Shown piece after piece: positions 1-8,267 of a DNA stretch of 14,908 nt. Location: positions 1 to 14,908 of the forward strand of contig CAJVPJ010000895.1 in the NCBI GenBank assembly GCA_910592205.1, given 5' to 3'. This stretch comes from Paraglomus occultum (Eukaryota > Glomeromycota > Glomeromycetes > Paraglomerales > Paraglomeraceae). A model generated the notes under the pieces. That model had not been told where the DNA came from. It made no database searches and was given only the letters and a program-made list of their open reading frames with translations. The stretch's first letter is position 1; each line of letters begins with the position of its first letter. The position numbers and the translations under genes are program-made.

Positions 1-67
<67 letters not shown>

Positions 68-69
68 GG

Positions 70-105
<36 letters not shown>
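1..105. repeat. poly-G homopolymer block at window edge
   Basis: The first 105 bases are all G except T at 31, A at 67 and C at 70. The tract stops sharply at AATAAACACG, where ordinary AT-rich sequence begins. No other G run in the window exceeds 9 bases. It could be a true (G)n simple repeat, which would fold into G-quadruplexes. It could equally be a sequencing or assembly artefact at a contig end, for example the dark-cycle poly-G calls of two-colour chemistry. The sequence alone cannot separate these. Confidence 0.95.
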
Positions 106-106
<1 letters not shown>

Positions 107-1809
107 ATAAACACGCATGCTCAAGGACATTCCTACAGAATAGCACCAAACATCTAACGCAAGACGCACTAGCCAGACACTAGTAGGGATATGCGCGACT
201 GAAGATTTATAAAGTCAGCATGTTGCAAACATTGACTTGCTTTTTTTCGTTCCAAGAATTCATTTTATGGTGGTACGGTGAACTTAATGACTTTTGTATC
301 TTACTCGGAAAATTTTATAGTACGCAAATCGGCAAATCACGTTTTTCCAAAGCAAAAAATAACAGTTTGTAGATTTGCGCGAAAAACGTAGCGATATCTG
401 GATTCGTACAGACACGGAGTTACAGGAATTTGCCGCTGAAACATATATATCTCTCACGGAGCATTTTATTGGATAAAATTCTAGTAATCTGTATGCTAGT
501 GCCAAGAGAATGTCATCTTAAACTGCACCTGATGTCGAATGTTCACTCGTCTGGTTTTGTTGCATATACATTCAACGTAGTAAAAATGGTGGTTTAACCT
601 CAAAAACTGTATCTGATATGCGAAATTTTGCCATTGCTTTTACGCGGTTTTTCTTGATTAAAATGTTGCAAAAATTTATTTATCAATAAAAAATAACAAT
701 ATTTGCATGCTCCTCCATAGATTACTAGCATGTGACATATGTTCGTAAAGGGCTGTAGTACGCGAATATATGAAATCACATGTACACAATCTACGTAAAG
801 TCTGAGAACTACTTGCAATTAAAGCGTTGAACTTGGGGTTTTATTGCAAGTAATGCGGCAAATAAAAAATGTACTAAGAAACAGCCACAACTTGAATTGC
901 TGTATTAATAGTTCTAACTGGGGGCGTTCAGCAATTTTTATCGCAATACCAATATAGGAGAATAAGTTAGGAGACAACTTTACGCCTATCACTCAAGTGT
1001 CCTATGGACTCAGACTTGACGAATTCTATCGAGATTTGTCTTCGAACCATGTTTGGGTAATTTTTTAAAAAAAACGACTATTAACTTGTCCTGTATAGGT
1101 CAGGGTAAAAAAGATACCGTCTTTTCAGTCTAAAATACATTTGATTCGACCGCACGAAACAAACTTTTAACTAGTGCCAGTGTTTAGACAGGTTCTAAGG
1201 GTAATTAAGTGGTAATTACACTAGTCCTAATAGATTGTAGATTACAAACCGAGATTGTGAATAAAACTACTTAAACAAGAAAACGAATCATTAACCGGCA
1301 TTGAGGTTTAGCTTTGCTTTTGGTTTACCTTTTAAGCTGCCTTGTCAACGTTTAGTATCAGCTCCCTGTTTAAGACTGTGTGCAAGTCGGCTTTTACCCA
1401 ATTTTTGATCAAGGCGATTATTTTTACCTTATCAACAATTGCAGTCGTGTATTATAATAACATGCTCTTCACGTTTCGAAATCAAGAGGCGTGAAAAAAA
1501 GTTTTATGGCAGGTTTATAACGTTGTTGCCACGATATTAATTTACGCGTCCATGTTTTGATATTATAAACAGATTGATACTGTTTACTCTTAATACTCTA
1601 TATTTTCACTGTCTGATAATAATACGTTTCAATATGTCTATTAAATAAATGTCGTCCTTACGTTAGGATTACAATTCAGTTGAGGTTTTGAAAAAATCAG
1701 TTGTTCCGAAAATTGTTATAGTTTTGAACCGTGGCGGTTAGTTGTGTTTGTAAACAGCCAAGCTGCATTGCAATGATAATAAGATATCAAGACACGTGAG
1801 ATTACCATA
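106..1809. other. AT-rich intergenic region, no confident gene
   Basis: No long ATG-initiated reading frame lies here on either strand. The longest open stretches, on the minus strand at 284-505 and 600-818, begin with TTG rather than ATG. The only coding-like signal is the weak spliced pair of segments at 958-1170, listed separately. A perfect 10-bp palindrome (CATTGCAATG, 1766-1775) and an E-box CACGTG (1793-1798) lie just upstream of the tRNA gene. Confidence 0.6.
958..1170 (+). other. possible two-exon coding remnant (weak)
   Basis: A segment at 958-1056 is open and follows an acceptor-like CAATATAG. A CTAAC branch-like site lies upstream near 913-917. Its translation starts ENKLGDNF and ends SSNHVW. 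It is followed by a GTAATT donor at 1057, an ATTAAC branch-like site and a TATAG acceptor ending at 1098. Removing those 42 bases keeps frame into 1099-1170 (VRVKKIP to ETNF, stop TAA). No family is recognised and no start exon was found. An intron of 42 nt is very short. The opposite strand of 958-1056 is partly open too, so chance threading of splice motifs is a real alternative. Confidence 0.15.
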
Positions 1810-1882
1810 GGGCTCATGGCCAAATGGATAAGGCGCCTGACTACGAATCAGGAGATTCCAGGTTCGACCCCTGGTGAGCTCG
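1810..1882 (+). tRNA. tRNA-Arg (anticodon ACG)
   Basis: This 73-nt gene folds into a complete cloverleaf. The acceptor stem GGGCTCA (1810-1816) pairs with TGAGCTC (1875-1881) with one G-U pair, and the discriminator is G1882. The anticodon stem CCTGA/TCAGG (1836-1840, 1848-1852) encloses the 7-nt loop CTACGAA, with anticodon ACG at 1843-1845. The T stem CCAGG/CCTGG encloses TTCGACC. The A box matches TGGCCAAATGG (1817-1827) and the B box GGTTCGACCCC (1861-1871). There is no intron and no encoded CCA, as expected for a eukaryotic nuclear gene. After A34-to-inosine editing, ICG would decode CGU, CGC and CGA. The first T4 downstream is about 49 nt away, so the primary transcript has a long 3' trailer. 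Confidence 0.97.
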
Positions 1883-1930
1883 TTGTTTGCGATGGCTGAA
1901 CGCCGAACCAACTGAATACTTTGTGTTCCG

Positions 1931-1967
1931 TTTTATTCTCTTTGTTTTCGTCTTTCTTTTTCTTTTT
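1931..1967 (+). terminator. RNA polymerase III T-run terminators for tRNA-Arg
   Basis: The first run of four T after the tRNA is at 1931-1934, followed by two T5 runs at 1957-1961 and 1963-1967. Runs of four or more T on the coding strand are the standard Pol III stop signal. Only T3 runs occur nearer the tRNA, so these are the first plausible stops. Confidence 0.6.
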
Positions 1968-2043
1968 CTATGGGAATATTCTACTTAATAACACAAGGAT
2001 CATAAGGTTACGTGTGTAATATGCGCACTACTTGCTCATATTC

Positions 2044-2061
2044 ACAAGTCTGATGACTTGT
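2044..2061. repeat. perfect 7-bp hairpin
   Basis: ACAAGTC (2044-2050) and GACTTGT (2055-2061) are perfectly complementary around a TGAT tetraloop. No T-run follows directly and no gene ends here, so no function is assigned. Confidence 0.6.
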
Positions 2062-2364
2062 TACAATGAAAAAGTTACATCTCATGCGTCCCATTAGATT
2101 CACTGTTTTTAAAAATTTTGTTTGTTTTTTATTGTTTTTTTTTTTCTTTTTTTACATTCGCCCCAATAAAATACCTCCTTCAATAGATTTTTTTACAAGA
2201 ATTTTCGAAAAAATCGAAAGCTTTTTTTTATATACAGTTTTTTTTAAAGTTACCAAACCAAATAGCTCGACCATAGTCATTAATACGAAATATTCGGAAC
2301 AAGTAAAATACTAAAAGATAACATATACATAAACTATAGATGAAAGAAAAAGAAATAACCGGAC

Positions 2365-2383
2365 GGGAGGCCAAGAACCTCCC
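2365..2383. repeat. GC-rich 6-bp hairpin in AT-rich DNA
   Basis: GGGAGG (2365-2370) pairs perfectly with CCTCCC (2378-2383) around the loop CCAAGAA. It stands out in very AT-rich surroundings. It could be a structured element of an unannotated transcript, but nothing adjacent supports one. Confidence 0.5.
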
Positions 2384-2602
2384 ATCAAATAGTCAACCCA
2401 AAATCAACCCACTATAAAAATTGAACCCAAACAAAGACCAAATATGATATACCATGAATAATGACCTACACACACAAACACAAAGTTAATAAGTGACAAA
2501 AGGAAAGCAGGATACTGGTAACAATAAGAACAAGACCAAAGTATCATCTCCGCGATCCTTCTCCTCATATACAAAGGGGACATTAATATAAGGAGGAACT
2601 AG

Positions 2603-2636
2603 TTCGAAAATGTCCAGGAACTTTTTAATTTTCGAA
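2603..2636. repeat. 9-bp inverted repeat, TTCGAAAAT arms
   Basis: TTCGAAAAT (2603-2611) is the exact reverse complement of ATTTTCGAA (2628-2636), with a 16-nt spacer. The TTCGAA core recurs in this neighbourhood (near 3253 and 3426). This could be a protein-binding palindrome or chance in AT-rich DNA. Confidence 0.45.
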
Positions 2637-2969
2637 TATAAAAAAAACTTCATACTGTAAAATAGACTAAATACATGCCATGAATAAAAAAAATAAAAGA
2701 TGTGGGACTTTTTTTTTTTGTTTTCAATGAAATGTAGATGCGTGTGTGTGTATTATAAAACTCTGTACATGAATGTGATGTATGTAAAGGTGCGGGTGAG
2801 GTGTGAATTTACAAATTCTATGAAAAAAAATGCTATCAAATAGTTATTAAAGTGCTATATTTAAAACTTATCATATCGAATCTTTATTAATATAAAAGGG
2901 AGGGGAGAATTTTCGAGATTAATTCATAAAGGCATATGTAATTATTAAAAAGTATTAAGAAGAGTTAAC

Positions 2970-3105
2970 CTGCTCCAACAAAGATGAGGCCGGCCATTAT
3001 CTGAACAGGAAATAATAATAACAGCAAGACCAACCCCATCTTCACTCTCCGAGAAATCAAAAAGATTTCAAGGCCGCGAGAGCCTTTCTGGAGATGAAAA
3101 GAAAA
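2970..3105 (-). other. GC-richer patch, possible short 3' exon (unresolved)
   Basis: On the minus strand a pyrimidine tract ending in CTCCAG (acceptor-like) is followed by a 40-codon open stretch (about 3091 down to 2972). It contains MGLVLLLLLFPVQIMAGLIF, a strongly hydrophobic helix-like segment, and ends in TAA. An AATAAA lies about 85 nt further on, near 2887. The plus strand also has a 40-codon open stretch across about 3022-3146, so strand and coding status are unresolved. No family is recognised. It could be the last exon of a small membrane protein, the 3' end of a longer transcript from the HMG-box side, or chance. Confidence 0.2.
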
Positions 3106-3276
3106 CTAAAAGGTATATATTATAAAAAAAAGAAAAGGTTTTTTTGAATAAAATTTTTAGATTGACAAATATTATAACTTTGAATAGCGTCCCCCTTTTT
3201 TTCACAACTCTTCTTAGAAAAATCCTTAGATTCTGTTTGTTATTAAGTTTTGTTCGAACGATAAAGAAGTTTAGTT

Positions 3277-3362
3277 CTATAGAAACAAGAGAAAGAATAA
3301 TTAGTATGCAAGTCTTGCGAGTGGTATCGAGTAATCAATAACAGCAAGTTCAGATATCTCAC
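3277..3362 (-). other. candidate spliceosomal intron (86 nt)
   Basis: Reading the minus strand, AAG is followed by a GTGAGA donor (3362-3357), a perfect TACTAAT branch-like site (3306-3300), a pyrimidine-rich stretch and a CTATAG acceptor (3282-3277). Order, spacing and length fit a typical short fungal intron. It starts 227 nt past the HMG-box stop codon on the same strand, so it could be a 3'-UTR intron of that gene. A separate start ATG-CAT-AAG just before it would hit a stop two codons after splicing, so no coding role is shown. Confidence 0.35.
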
Positions 3363-3589
3363 CTTATGCATAATGTTTAAAGAGAAAAATATACGAAAAT
3401 AAAATGATATTTAATGTAAATGAAATTCGAAAAATGCGAAGAAGAAGAAAAAAAAAAAAAGTCCGAAAAAAAAAAGTTCGAATAATAATTATACTAGAGA
3501 GTAAATAATGAAAGCAATAATCGATTAGTTATCTTGCGTGCTTCAAAGTACTGCACAATTGTAAAATACAAGTATACCAACCTTCTGTA

Positions 3590-4798
3590 TTAGTAAGTAT
3601 CAAACTTTACGTAAGGCGTCGGTTCACGCATGTAGATACCTTCACCCTCATTTGATACAAAGTTCATATTAACGTCAAACTCTTCGAAATCTACCACATC
3701 GAATTGTCCATCGTTGTGAGGGTCAAACACACCGTATTCGACCTGCGGAACCTGGTTCATCATCTGCTGATCGAAGCCATTAGCTGCAGACAAGTAATAA
3801 TGGTACGGGAGTTGAGCGTCCATTACCATGGGCTGTTGCGGTGAACTCAAGAGCTCAGGATTGTGATAGATTAATCTCGAAGAAAGTAACTGCTGAGTTG
3901 GACTCTGAGAATAGACGTCTGATGAATCACCGTCGTTGGATATGGTGGTAGAAGCACGTCTAGGTTGGAATGAGGGTGAAGAAGCCGCGGACTCTTCTAG
4001 CTTGTCAGAAGGGAGCGTAGGAGTCGAACTGCGACGAGGAGGCGTGGTAGCCTCACGTAATGGGACACGACGCTTGCGCTCTTGAGGACGACGAGGACGA
4101 TATCGATATTCGGGATACTTTTTCATGTGTTCTTGCTTGGCGTCCTCTGCCATTTTCTGAAACTTGACACGCACTTCGAGCGGTTCTTCATGCCACATGC
4201 GCCCGATTTCCTTTGAAACCTCGTTATTTGTGATTCCAGCGTTCTTTGCCACAATCGCGGGTTGCTTTGCCCGACGATAGAGAATGAAGGCATTCGGAGG
4301 TCTCGGGGGTTTCTTCACTTTTGACTTGCCATTTGGAGAGTTTCCCTTTGACTGTGGACCGGTGACACCACACGGAAGAGCGAGTGTGGGTAGACGGACA
4401 TCGGTATCTGGAAGCATACGTGGCACGTTCAATGGAGCAGAAACCTGTTTAGCTGTCTCTAGTAGATTCGTGACCGTTTGTGCTTTCGTGTCATTTGGGA
4501 CCAGTACGGGCTCAAAGCCTTCGGGTATAAAGTACAACGTGCCTTTGCGTTGTTCATAGAGATCTTGAACTCTGTCGTACGAAACACTCTCAAAATTGGG
4601 TAAGAGAACAGCTTTAGAGTTTGGTGCAGACTGTTGTTCCTGTACGTCGTCGTGGGCAAGTTGGTCTGTAGAGTCTACGTCGCTCTGAGCGGCGGGTGAG
4701 GCAGGTTCGGGAGAAGAAGCGTCGATGCTGTCTTCTTCTTGGTATATTGCATGATGTATGTTCATTGGAAAAGGCTCTGCTTTGAGGGCGAGAGACAT
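3590..4798 (-). CDS. MATA-type HMG-box transcription factor, 402 aa
   Basis: This is a predicted nuclear, sequence-specific DNA-binding regulator. A single HMG box spans about residues 164-235, with the fungal mating-type signature PPRPPNAFILYR (164-175), core Trp202 and the closing motif YPEYRYRPRR (228-237). Ile172 sits at the DNA-intercalating position of SRY-type boxes. A basic stretch, RRPQERKRR (236-244), is a likely nuclear localisation signal. The N terminus is acidic and Ser/Pro-rich (19-50). Residues 73-130 look ordered but match nothing I recognise. The C terminus ends in an acidic-aromatic tail (FDVVDFEEFDV, 366-376) typical of activation domains. RRSS (255-258) and RRAS (280-283) fit the PKA consensus, and at least eight S/T-P sites occur. 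The frame is one exon; ascomycete MAT1-2-1 genes usually carry an intron at the serine matching Ser195. The ATG has A at -3. Alternatives are a mating-type factor (sexM/sexP or MAT-like) or a Ste11/Prf1-like or other paralogous regulator. The usual mucoralean sex-locus neighbours tptA and rnhA were not found. Confidence 0.95.
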   Translation of the reverse strand: MSLALKAEPFPMNIHHAIYQEEDSIDASSPEPASPAAQSDVDSTDQLAHDDVQEQQSAPNSKAVLLPNFESVSYDRVQDLYEQRKGTLYFIPEGFEPVLVPNDTKAQTVTNLLETAKQVSAPLNVPRMLPDTDVRLPTLALPCGVTGPQSKGNSPNGKSKVKKPPRPPNAFILYRRAKQPAIVAKNAGITNNEVSKEIGRMWHEEPLEVRVKFQKMAEDAKQEHMKKYPEYRYRPRRPQERKRRVPLREATTPPRRSSTPTLPSDKLEESAASSPSFQPRRASTTISNDGDSSDVYSQSPTQQLLSSRLIYHNPELLSSPQQPMVMDAQLPYHYYLSAANGFDQQMMNQVPQVEYGVFDPHNDGQFDVVDFEEFDVNMNFVSNEGEGIYMREPTPYVKFDTY

Positions 4799-4881
4799 TT
4801 TAGAATATGTGATAATAGTTGAAAATAATAAAAATAATGCTTTCTAAAAAGATACCAACAGCTTGTCCCGGCGTGAATAGG

Positions 4882-4891
4882 TATTTATATA
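4882..4891 (-). promoter_or_regulatory. TATA-like box of the HMG-box gene
   Basis: The minus strand reads TATATAAATA here, 84-93 nt upstream of the HMG-box start codon. It is the best TATA match close to that gene and is at a reasonable distance for a short 5' UTR. The surrounding DNA is AT-rich, so chance matches are common. Confidence 0.45.
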
Positions 4892-5472
4892 GATACGAAA
4901 AAATTTGGTGGGACAATTAAAATAATTAAAATATATTGAATATACACTAAATTATTTATATAAATTAGATTAACGTACACAGAATACAGTTTTAATTTAT
5001 TTATATTCATTTATTTATTTATTCATGTTATAACCTAGTCAAATGTACTTATTAATATATACAGTACGTCATATATGCAACTAGGTTGTATCACTTCGGT
5101 GGTAGGAGTATGCCCGAGTATTATGTGCTGGTAATCATTATTACTGTTTTCTGCTGCTAATAATAATCTGTACGAGAAAAAAATCCACTTTATATTTTTG
5201 ACAACCCTCCTTTCCGCAACCCCGTAGACGAAAACTAAAAGCCCCATCAAACACATGAATCTCGCTGACACTAGTCAGATTCGGCACAAGCCGCCCTCAG
5301 GCTTTTTGGAAATTTGGTCATGAACATTTTATGTTCATGTGACCTAAACAGCTGCAGGAGAAAAATTCGATCCATATAATAACAGTGTATATGTATACTT
5401 GATATATGTATTTGATGGGTGGGGTAAAAGGGAGGAAAACCTGAATAAAACGTCTACAACATTGGAAATGAC
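4892..5472. other. AT-rich intergenic, TTTA microsatellite and hairpin
   Basis: A short imperfect (TTTA)n run occupies about 4994-5024. A minus-strand open stretch at 5035-5271 begins with GTG; its first ATG (near 5256) leaves 73 codons with a hydrophobic start (MCLMGLLVFVYG). It matches nothing I know and is not called. The hairpin at 5316-5344 is listed separately. Confidence 0.5.
5316..5344. repeat. 12-bp hairpin with a 2-nt bulge
   Basis: GGTCATGAACAT (5316-5327) pairs with ATGTTCATGTGACC (5331-5344) across a TTT loop. The inner 9 bp (CATGAACAT/ATGTTCATG) are perfect, and the outer arm continues after a CA bulge. It is one of the longest hairpins in the window. No adjacent gene gives it a role. 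Confidence 0.65.
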
Positions 5473-5706
5473 ATGTTCTACTACGTGAATGATTCTTTGG
5501 TTAGTCTTGCAAACAACAGACTAGTCATAAACATTGGCAAATCCCATTGTCATGTCGAATCCGGTTTCTATTCATATCCTAATTCATTTTTTGACATGTA
5601 CATGTCTGCGCTCTTTTTCTTTTTTCGAAATCTTCGGCTGAAGCATGCCGCAGATTATAGGCGAGCAAGTATCAGGCAGCATTCATCGGCATTCATCAGC
5701 AGCTAG
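5473..5706 (+). CDS. hypothetical 77-codon frame (doubtful)
   Basis: An ATG-initiated frame runs 77 codons to TAG, starting MFYYVNDSLVSL. It shows no recognisable domain or clear signal peptide. The middle has a T-run translated as consecutive Phe. The last third overlaps a CAT/CAG-rich low-complexity stretch (about 5670-5725). TATA-like sequences lie near 5388-5410, but such strings are frequent here. A frame this long is near chance expectation in about 30 kb of two-strand AT-rich sequence. Confidence 0.15.
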   Translation: MFYYVNDSLVSLANNRLVINIGKSHCHVESGFYSYPNSFFDMYMSALFFFFRNLRLKHAADYRRASIRQHSSAFISS

Positions 5707-6831
5707 AAGCATCATCAGCATCAGCGTGTTGTGTGTGTGGGGATTGGCTATTACGATATTAGGATAACGTCATTGTGAAATAGACTAATAAGGCAAACTT
5801 GGCATACGTAAATCGGATGAACACTCGGATATCAACATTATTTTGACATGTGTATTTTGTCCATTTCAAAGCCGGAGCAAGTTTGAGATTGGGATGAAAC
5901 AGGTACAGAGGGAAAAGGGGGAAAAGGTAAAAAAAAAAAAAGTGGTTTTTCGGCCATTTCATGCCAGAATGTTTTGATCTATTCCCTTTGGAAATTGGGT
6001 TTTTTCTTAAAAAGTCTTGTTTATGCTTTCCCCACAAAAAAGTCTTATAAACAACCTGCCAAAAAAGTAAAAATGACGAGTCACATACACTATTATTAGT
6101 ATTACCGACCTGAAAAAATTAAATGATCCTTGATGGGTTGGGTATTTTTTTTTTTTAATGATTGTTTTAGTAGTTTCATAGAACGTTGGGGCGCTTCATG
6201 TTCAATCGAATAATCACCTTGTTTCAATATTAAACCGGTTTATTAACATGCTTGTTGATTATATTTGTTAACTGCGTTTATTATTTTCAAATTTAAAATT
6301 TCCACTCCGGATTACAGATATCCGACGCATGGTGGTGGTCAATGGAGGGGGGTGGTTTTTTTTTTCGCCATGCTTTTTTCTTTTTTGCAAAAAGCATCCA
6401 AGCAAAGAGCAGGCAGTGTTACTCTTTGTACATGCACGCTTACTTACTTTGCTATTTTCAATCCATCTCTTGGCTCATTCCCTCGTGAAACCTAACCCTT
6501 GTCGTCCCATCAATCCCCTGTTAATCACGGCCGAAGCACATTCCCGAATTAGGAATGACATTGGTATATCGCGGCAAGTGTCGGTAAGAGCTATTGACGA
6601 ATAAGGAAATTTCAAAATTTATTATGATTCATAAATATTACATCATTATATTAATAATAGAATGACCACAAATTAGTAATAGCGAATAACGATCATCTGC
6701 ACAAGCTATACGTACTATCAGCAGGCATCTGCATAAACACAAAGACTCTGTCACTGTCCATCTATCAATATCTCCTCTCTCACTCTCACTCTCCACTATT
6801 CCCATCGTCTCACACGCATGCGACACCCACA
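5707..6831. other. intergenic region with homopolymer tracts
   Basis: The stretch holds poly-A at about 5929-5940, a poly-T tract near 6147-6156, a short G-run then T-run near 6345-6365, and a 6-bp hairpin CATTCC/GGAATG at 6539-6557. The plus-strand ATG frame 6329-6604 (91 codons) crosses the G/T-runs. Its second half has more balanced codons, but no domain is recognised and I do not call it. Confidence 0.45.
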
Positions 6832-6957
6832 CCCACAACATAACACCCACAACATAACACCCACAACATAACACCCACAACATAACACCCACAACACAAC
6901 ACCCACAACATAACACCCACAACACAACACCCACAACATAACACCCACAACATAACA
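6832..6957. repeat. 14-bp tandem satellite, nine copies
   Basis: Nine head-to-tail copies of CCCACAACATAACA begin at 6832, 6846, 6860, 6874, 6888, 6902, 6916, 6930 and 6944. The only differences are T-to-C changes at one position in the copies at 6888 and 6916. The unit splits into two 7-mers (CCCACAA and CATAACA). There are no stops in several minus-strand frames, so long apparent proteins with a 14-residue period appear there; these are a by-product of the repeat. Confidence 0.97.
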
Positions 6958-7098
6958 TCCATAACATAAATAACATCCATAACAACATCAACAACATCAA
7001 CAACACACACAACATCAACGACATCCACTACATCAACAACATCCATAACAACATCAACAACACTCACAACATCCACTACACTCACAAACATTACATAC
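6958..7098. repeat. degenerate CAACATCAA/CATCCATAACA repeat flank
   Basis: The 14-bp array decays into a G-poor, C/A-rich mix of CAACATCAA and CATCCATAACA units. A 24-nt segment at 6973-6996 recurs exactly at 7039-7062, a 66-bp offset that suggests a local duplication. On the minus strand this reads as Val/Asp-rich low-complexity peptide and is not considered coding. Confidence 0.85.
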
Positions 7099-8157
7099 AC
7101 ACATATTACACCACACAAACATGTTCTCTTGAAACCAAGTACGCCACCTTGTCCAGCTCATGGTCTTGCATGAAACATCAACCATATGGGCATCAACTGC
7201 ATATGGGCGGCAACAACGTAGCGACCGGCGAGGTCAATCGTTCTTTCCTCTTCCAGTAAACATTTTTTTTTCTTCGTTCGTACATGGAAATCTGCAATCG
7301 GTGTAGGTAATCATTTCATCTCCAAAAAGTCGTGCGCCACCCTGCATTCCCACTTGATGATTTCCACATGTCACAGTCCATGGGTGGTTGTTTTCTTTGT
7401 TCTCTAAATACCAATATCACATTTGACACTTTATGTCATTTGACTTGTAACAAATTGTAATTCAATTCTATTCTTGGCTCATGTCCGAGAATAAGGATGT
7501 TTTCAAATATGAATGCGTTACCATTCACAAATATTATTGTGTACCCCAATGATGGTATCACTGCAGAATTATAGGTTTTGGGATGGGAGATAAAGAGGGA
7601 AATGACAAGGTGAATGACATGGCGAATGAGTGAGTGAGAGTGTGAGTGAGAGAGAGTGAGAGAGTGTGTGAGAAAGAGTGAGTGAGAGTGAGATTATAAA
7701 CAGAGGGGGAGAAAAAGGGAAAGGGGAGGAAAAAGAGAGAGATTGAGATATTGAGATATTGAGCAAAGAAGGAATTTATAATGACGTAAAGAAATGTTTA
7801 AAAACATTGACAATGTGATTAAGGAGTATAAAATAATAATGATACAAGACAAATGATAAACATTTACTATATCAAGAGCGGATAGACTATTATGGATATG
7901 CCGCGGTACTAGCTAGCTATTAAGCTATCGTTTGGCCATGACTTGGTGTAATGTTTCAATTCTCAATGAACTAGGCAATTTTAATGCTTCGTAAAAACGA
8001 CAATCAACTCAAATGTTTCTATACATTTCTCCATTTTCCAAGCATATCACCACCCTCTTTCCCCCCTTGTTCAATTGACAGTTGACAGACGCAGTGTCAC
8101 ATTTCAGCTTGGTCAGCTGTTTCCTTTATTCATATTTTTTTTTTCGTTCTTTTCTAC
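7099..8157. other. intergenic, GA-rich microsatellite, no gene
   Basis: A mixed (GAGT)n/(GAGA)n microsatellite covers about 7624-7694. It is followed by G-runs at 7705-7709, 7717-7719 and 7723-7726, short of a full four-run G-quadruplex. Palindromes CCGCGG (7901-7906) and TAGCTAGCTA (7910-7919) lie close together. No convincing reading frame was found. Confidence 0.55.
7624..7694. repeat. (GAGT/GA)n microsatellite
   Basis: The plus strand is an almost uninterrupted run of GAGT, GAGA and GTGT steps. The opposite strand is Ser/Leu-coding in all frames, which explains the apparent minus-strand open stretch at 7569-7766. Confidence 0.85.
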
Positions 8158-8267
8158 TTACATACTAATATGTACATACATACTAATACATACATTTATA
8201 CATTTATACATTTATACATACATACATACTATACATACTATACATACATACTGATTTGTACATACAC
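8158..8267. repeat. (CATA)n-type microsatellite with nested units
   Basis: The tract is built of ACATACAT steps. It contains three tandem copies of ACATTTAT (about 8190-8215) and repeated ACTATACAT units (about 8228-8245). It lacks G apart from a few interruptions and is not coding. Confidence 0.85.

Larger units (their letters stand above)
1968..3276. other. AT-rich intergenic region with small inverted repeats
   Basis: Poly-T and poly-A tracts dominate. The ATG-initiated frame at 2066-2314 is mostly a translation of T-runs into phenylalanine and is not believed. Hairpins at 2044-2061, 2365-2383 and 2603-2636 are listed separately. The GC-richer patch at about 2970-3105 is the only part that stands out as possible exon or structured RNA. 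Confidence 0.5.

Noticed and set aside
2066-2314. 82-codon plus-strand frame starting with ATG
   Set aside because: Much of it translates T-runs as Phe, with AT-driven codons and no recognisable domain.
4284-4659. Open frames antisense to, or in another frame of, the HMG-box gene (4284-4559 plus; 4459-4659 minus)
   Set aside because: Both lie inside the strongly supported HMG-box coding sequence and show no independent feature; treated as shadows.
5035-5271. Minus-strand 78-codon open stretch with a hydrophobic start
   Set aside because: It opens with GTG, not a normal eukaryotic start. The first ATG gives 73 codons with no recognised family, near chance length.
6329-6604. 91-codon plus-strand ATG frame
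   Set aside because: It crosses a G-run and a T10 tract and has no domain. The more balanced second half is too short to support a call.
6832-7098. CRISPR-like regularly spaced repeat
   Set aside because: The units are contiguous with no unique spacers; this is a tandem satellite in eukaryotic DNA.
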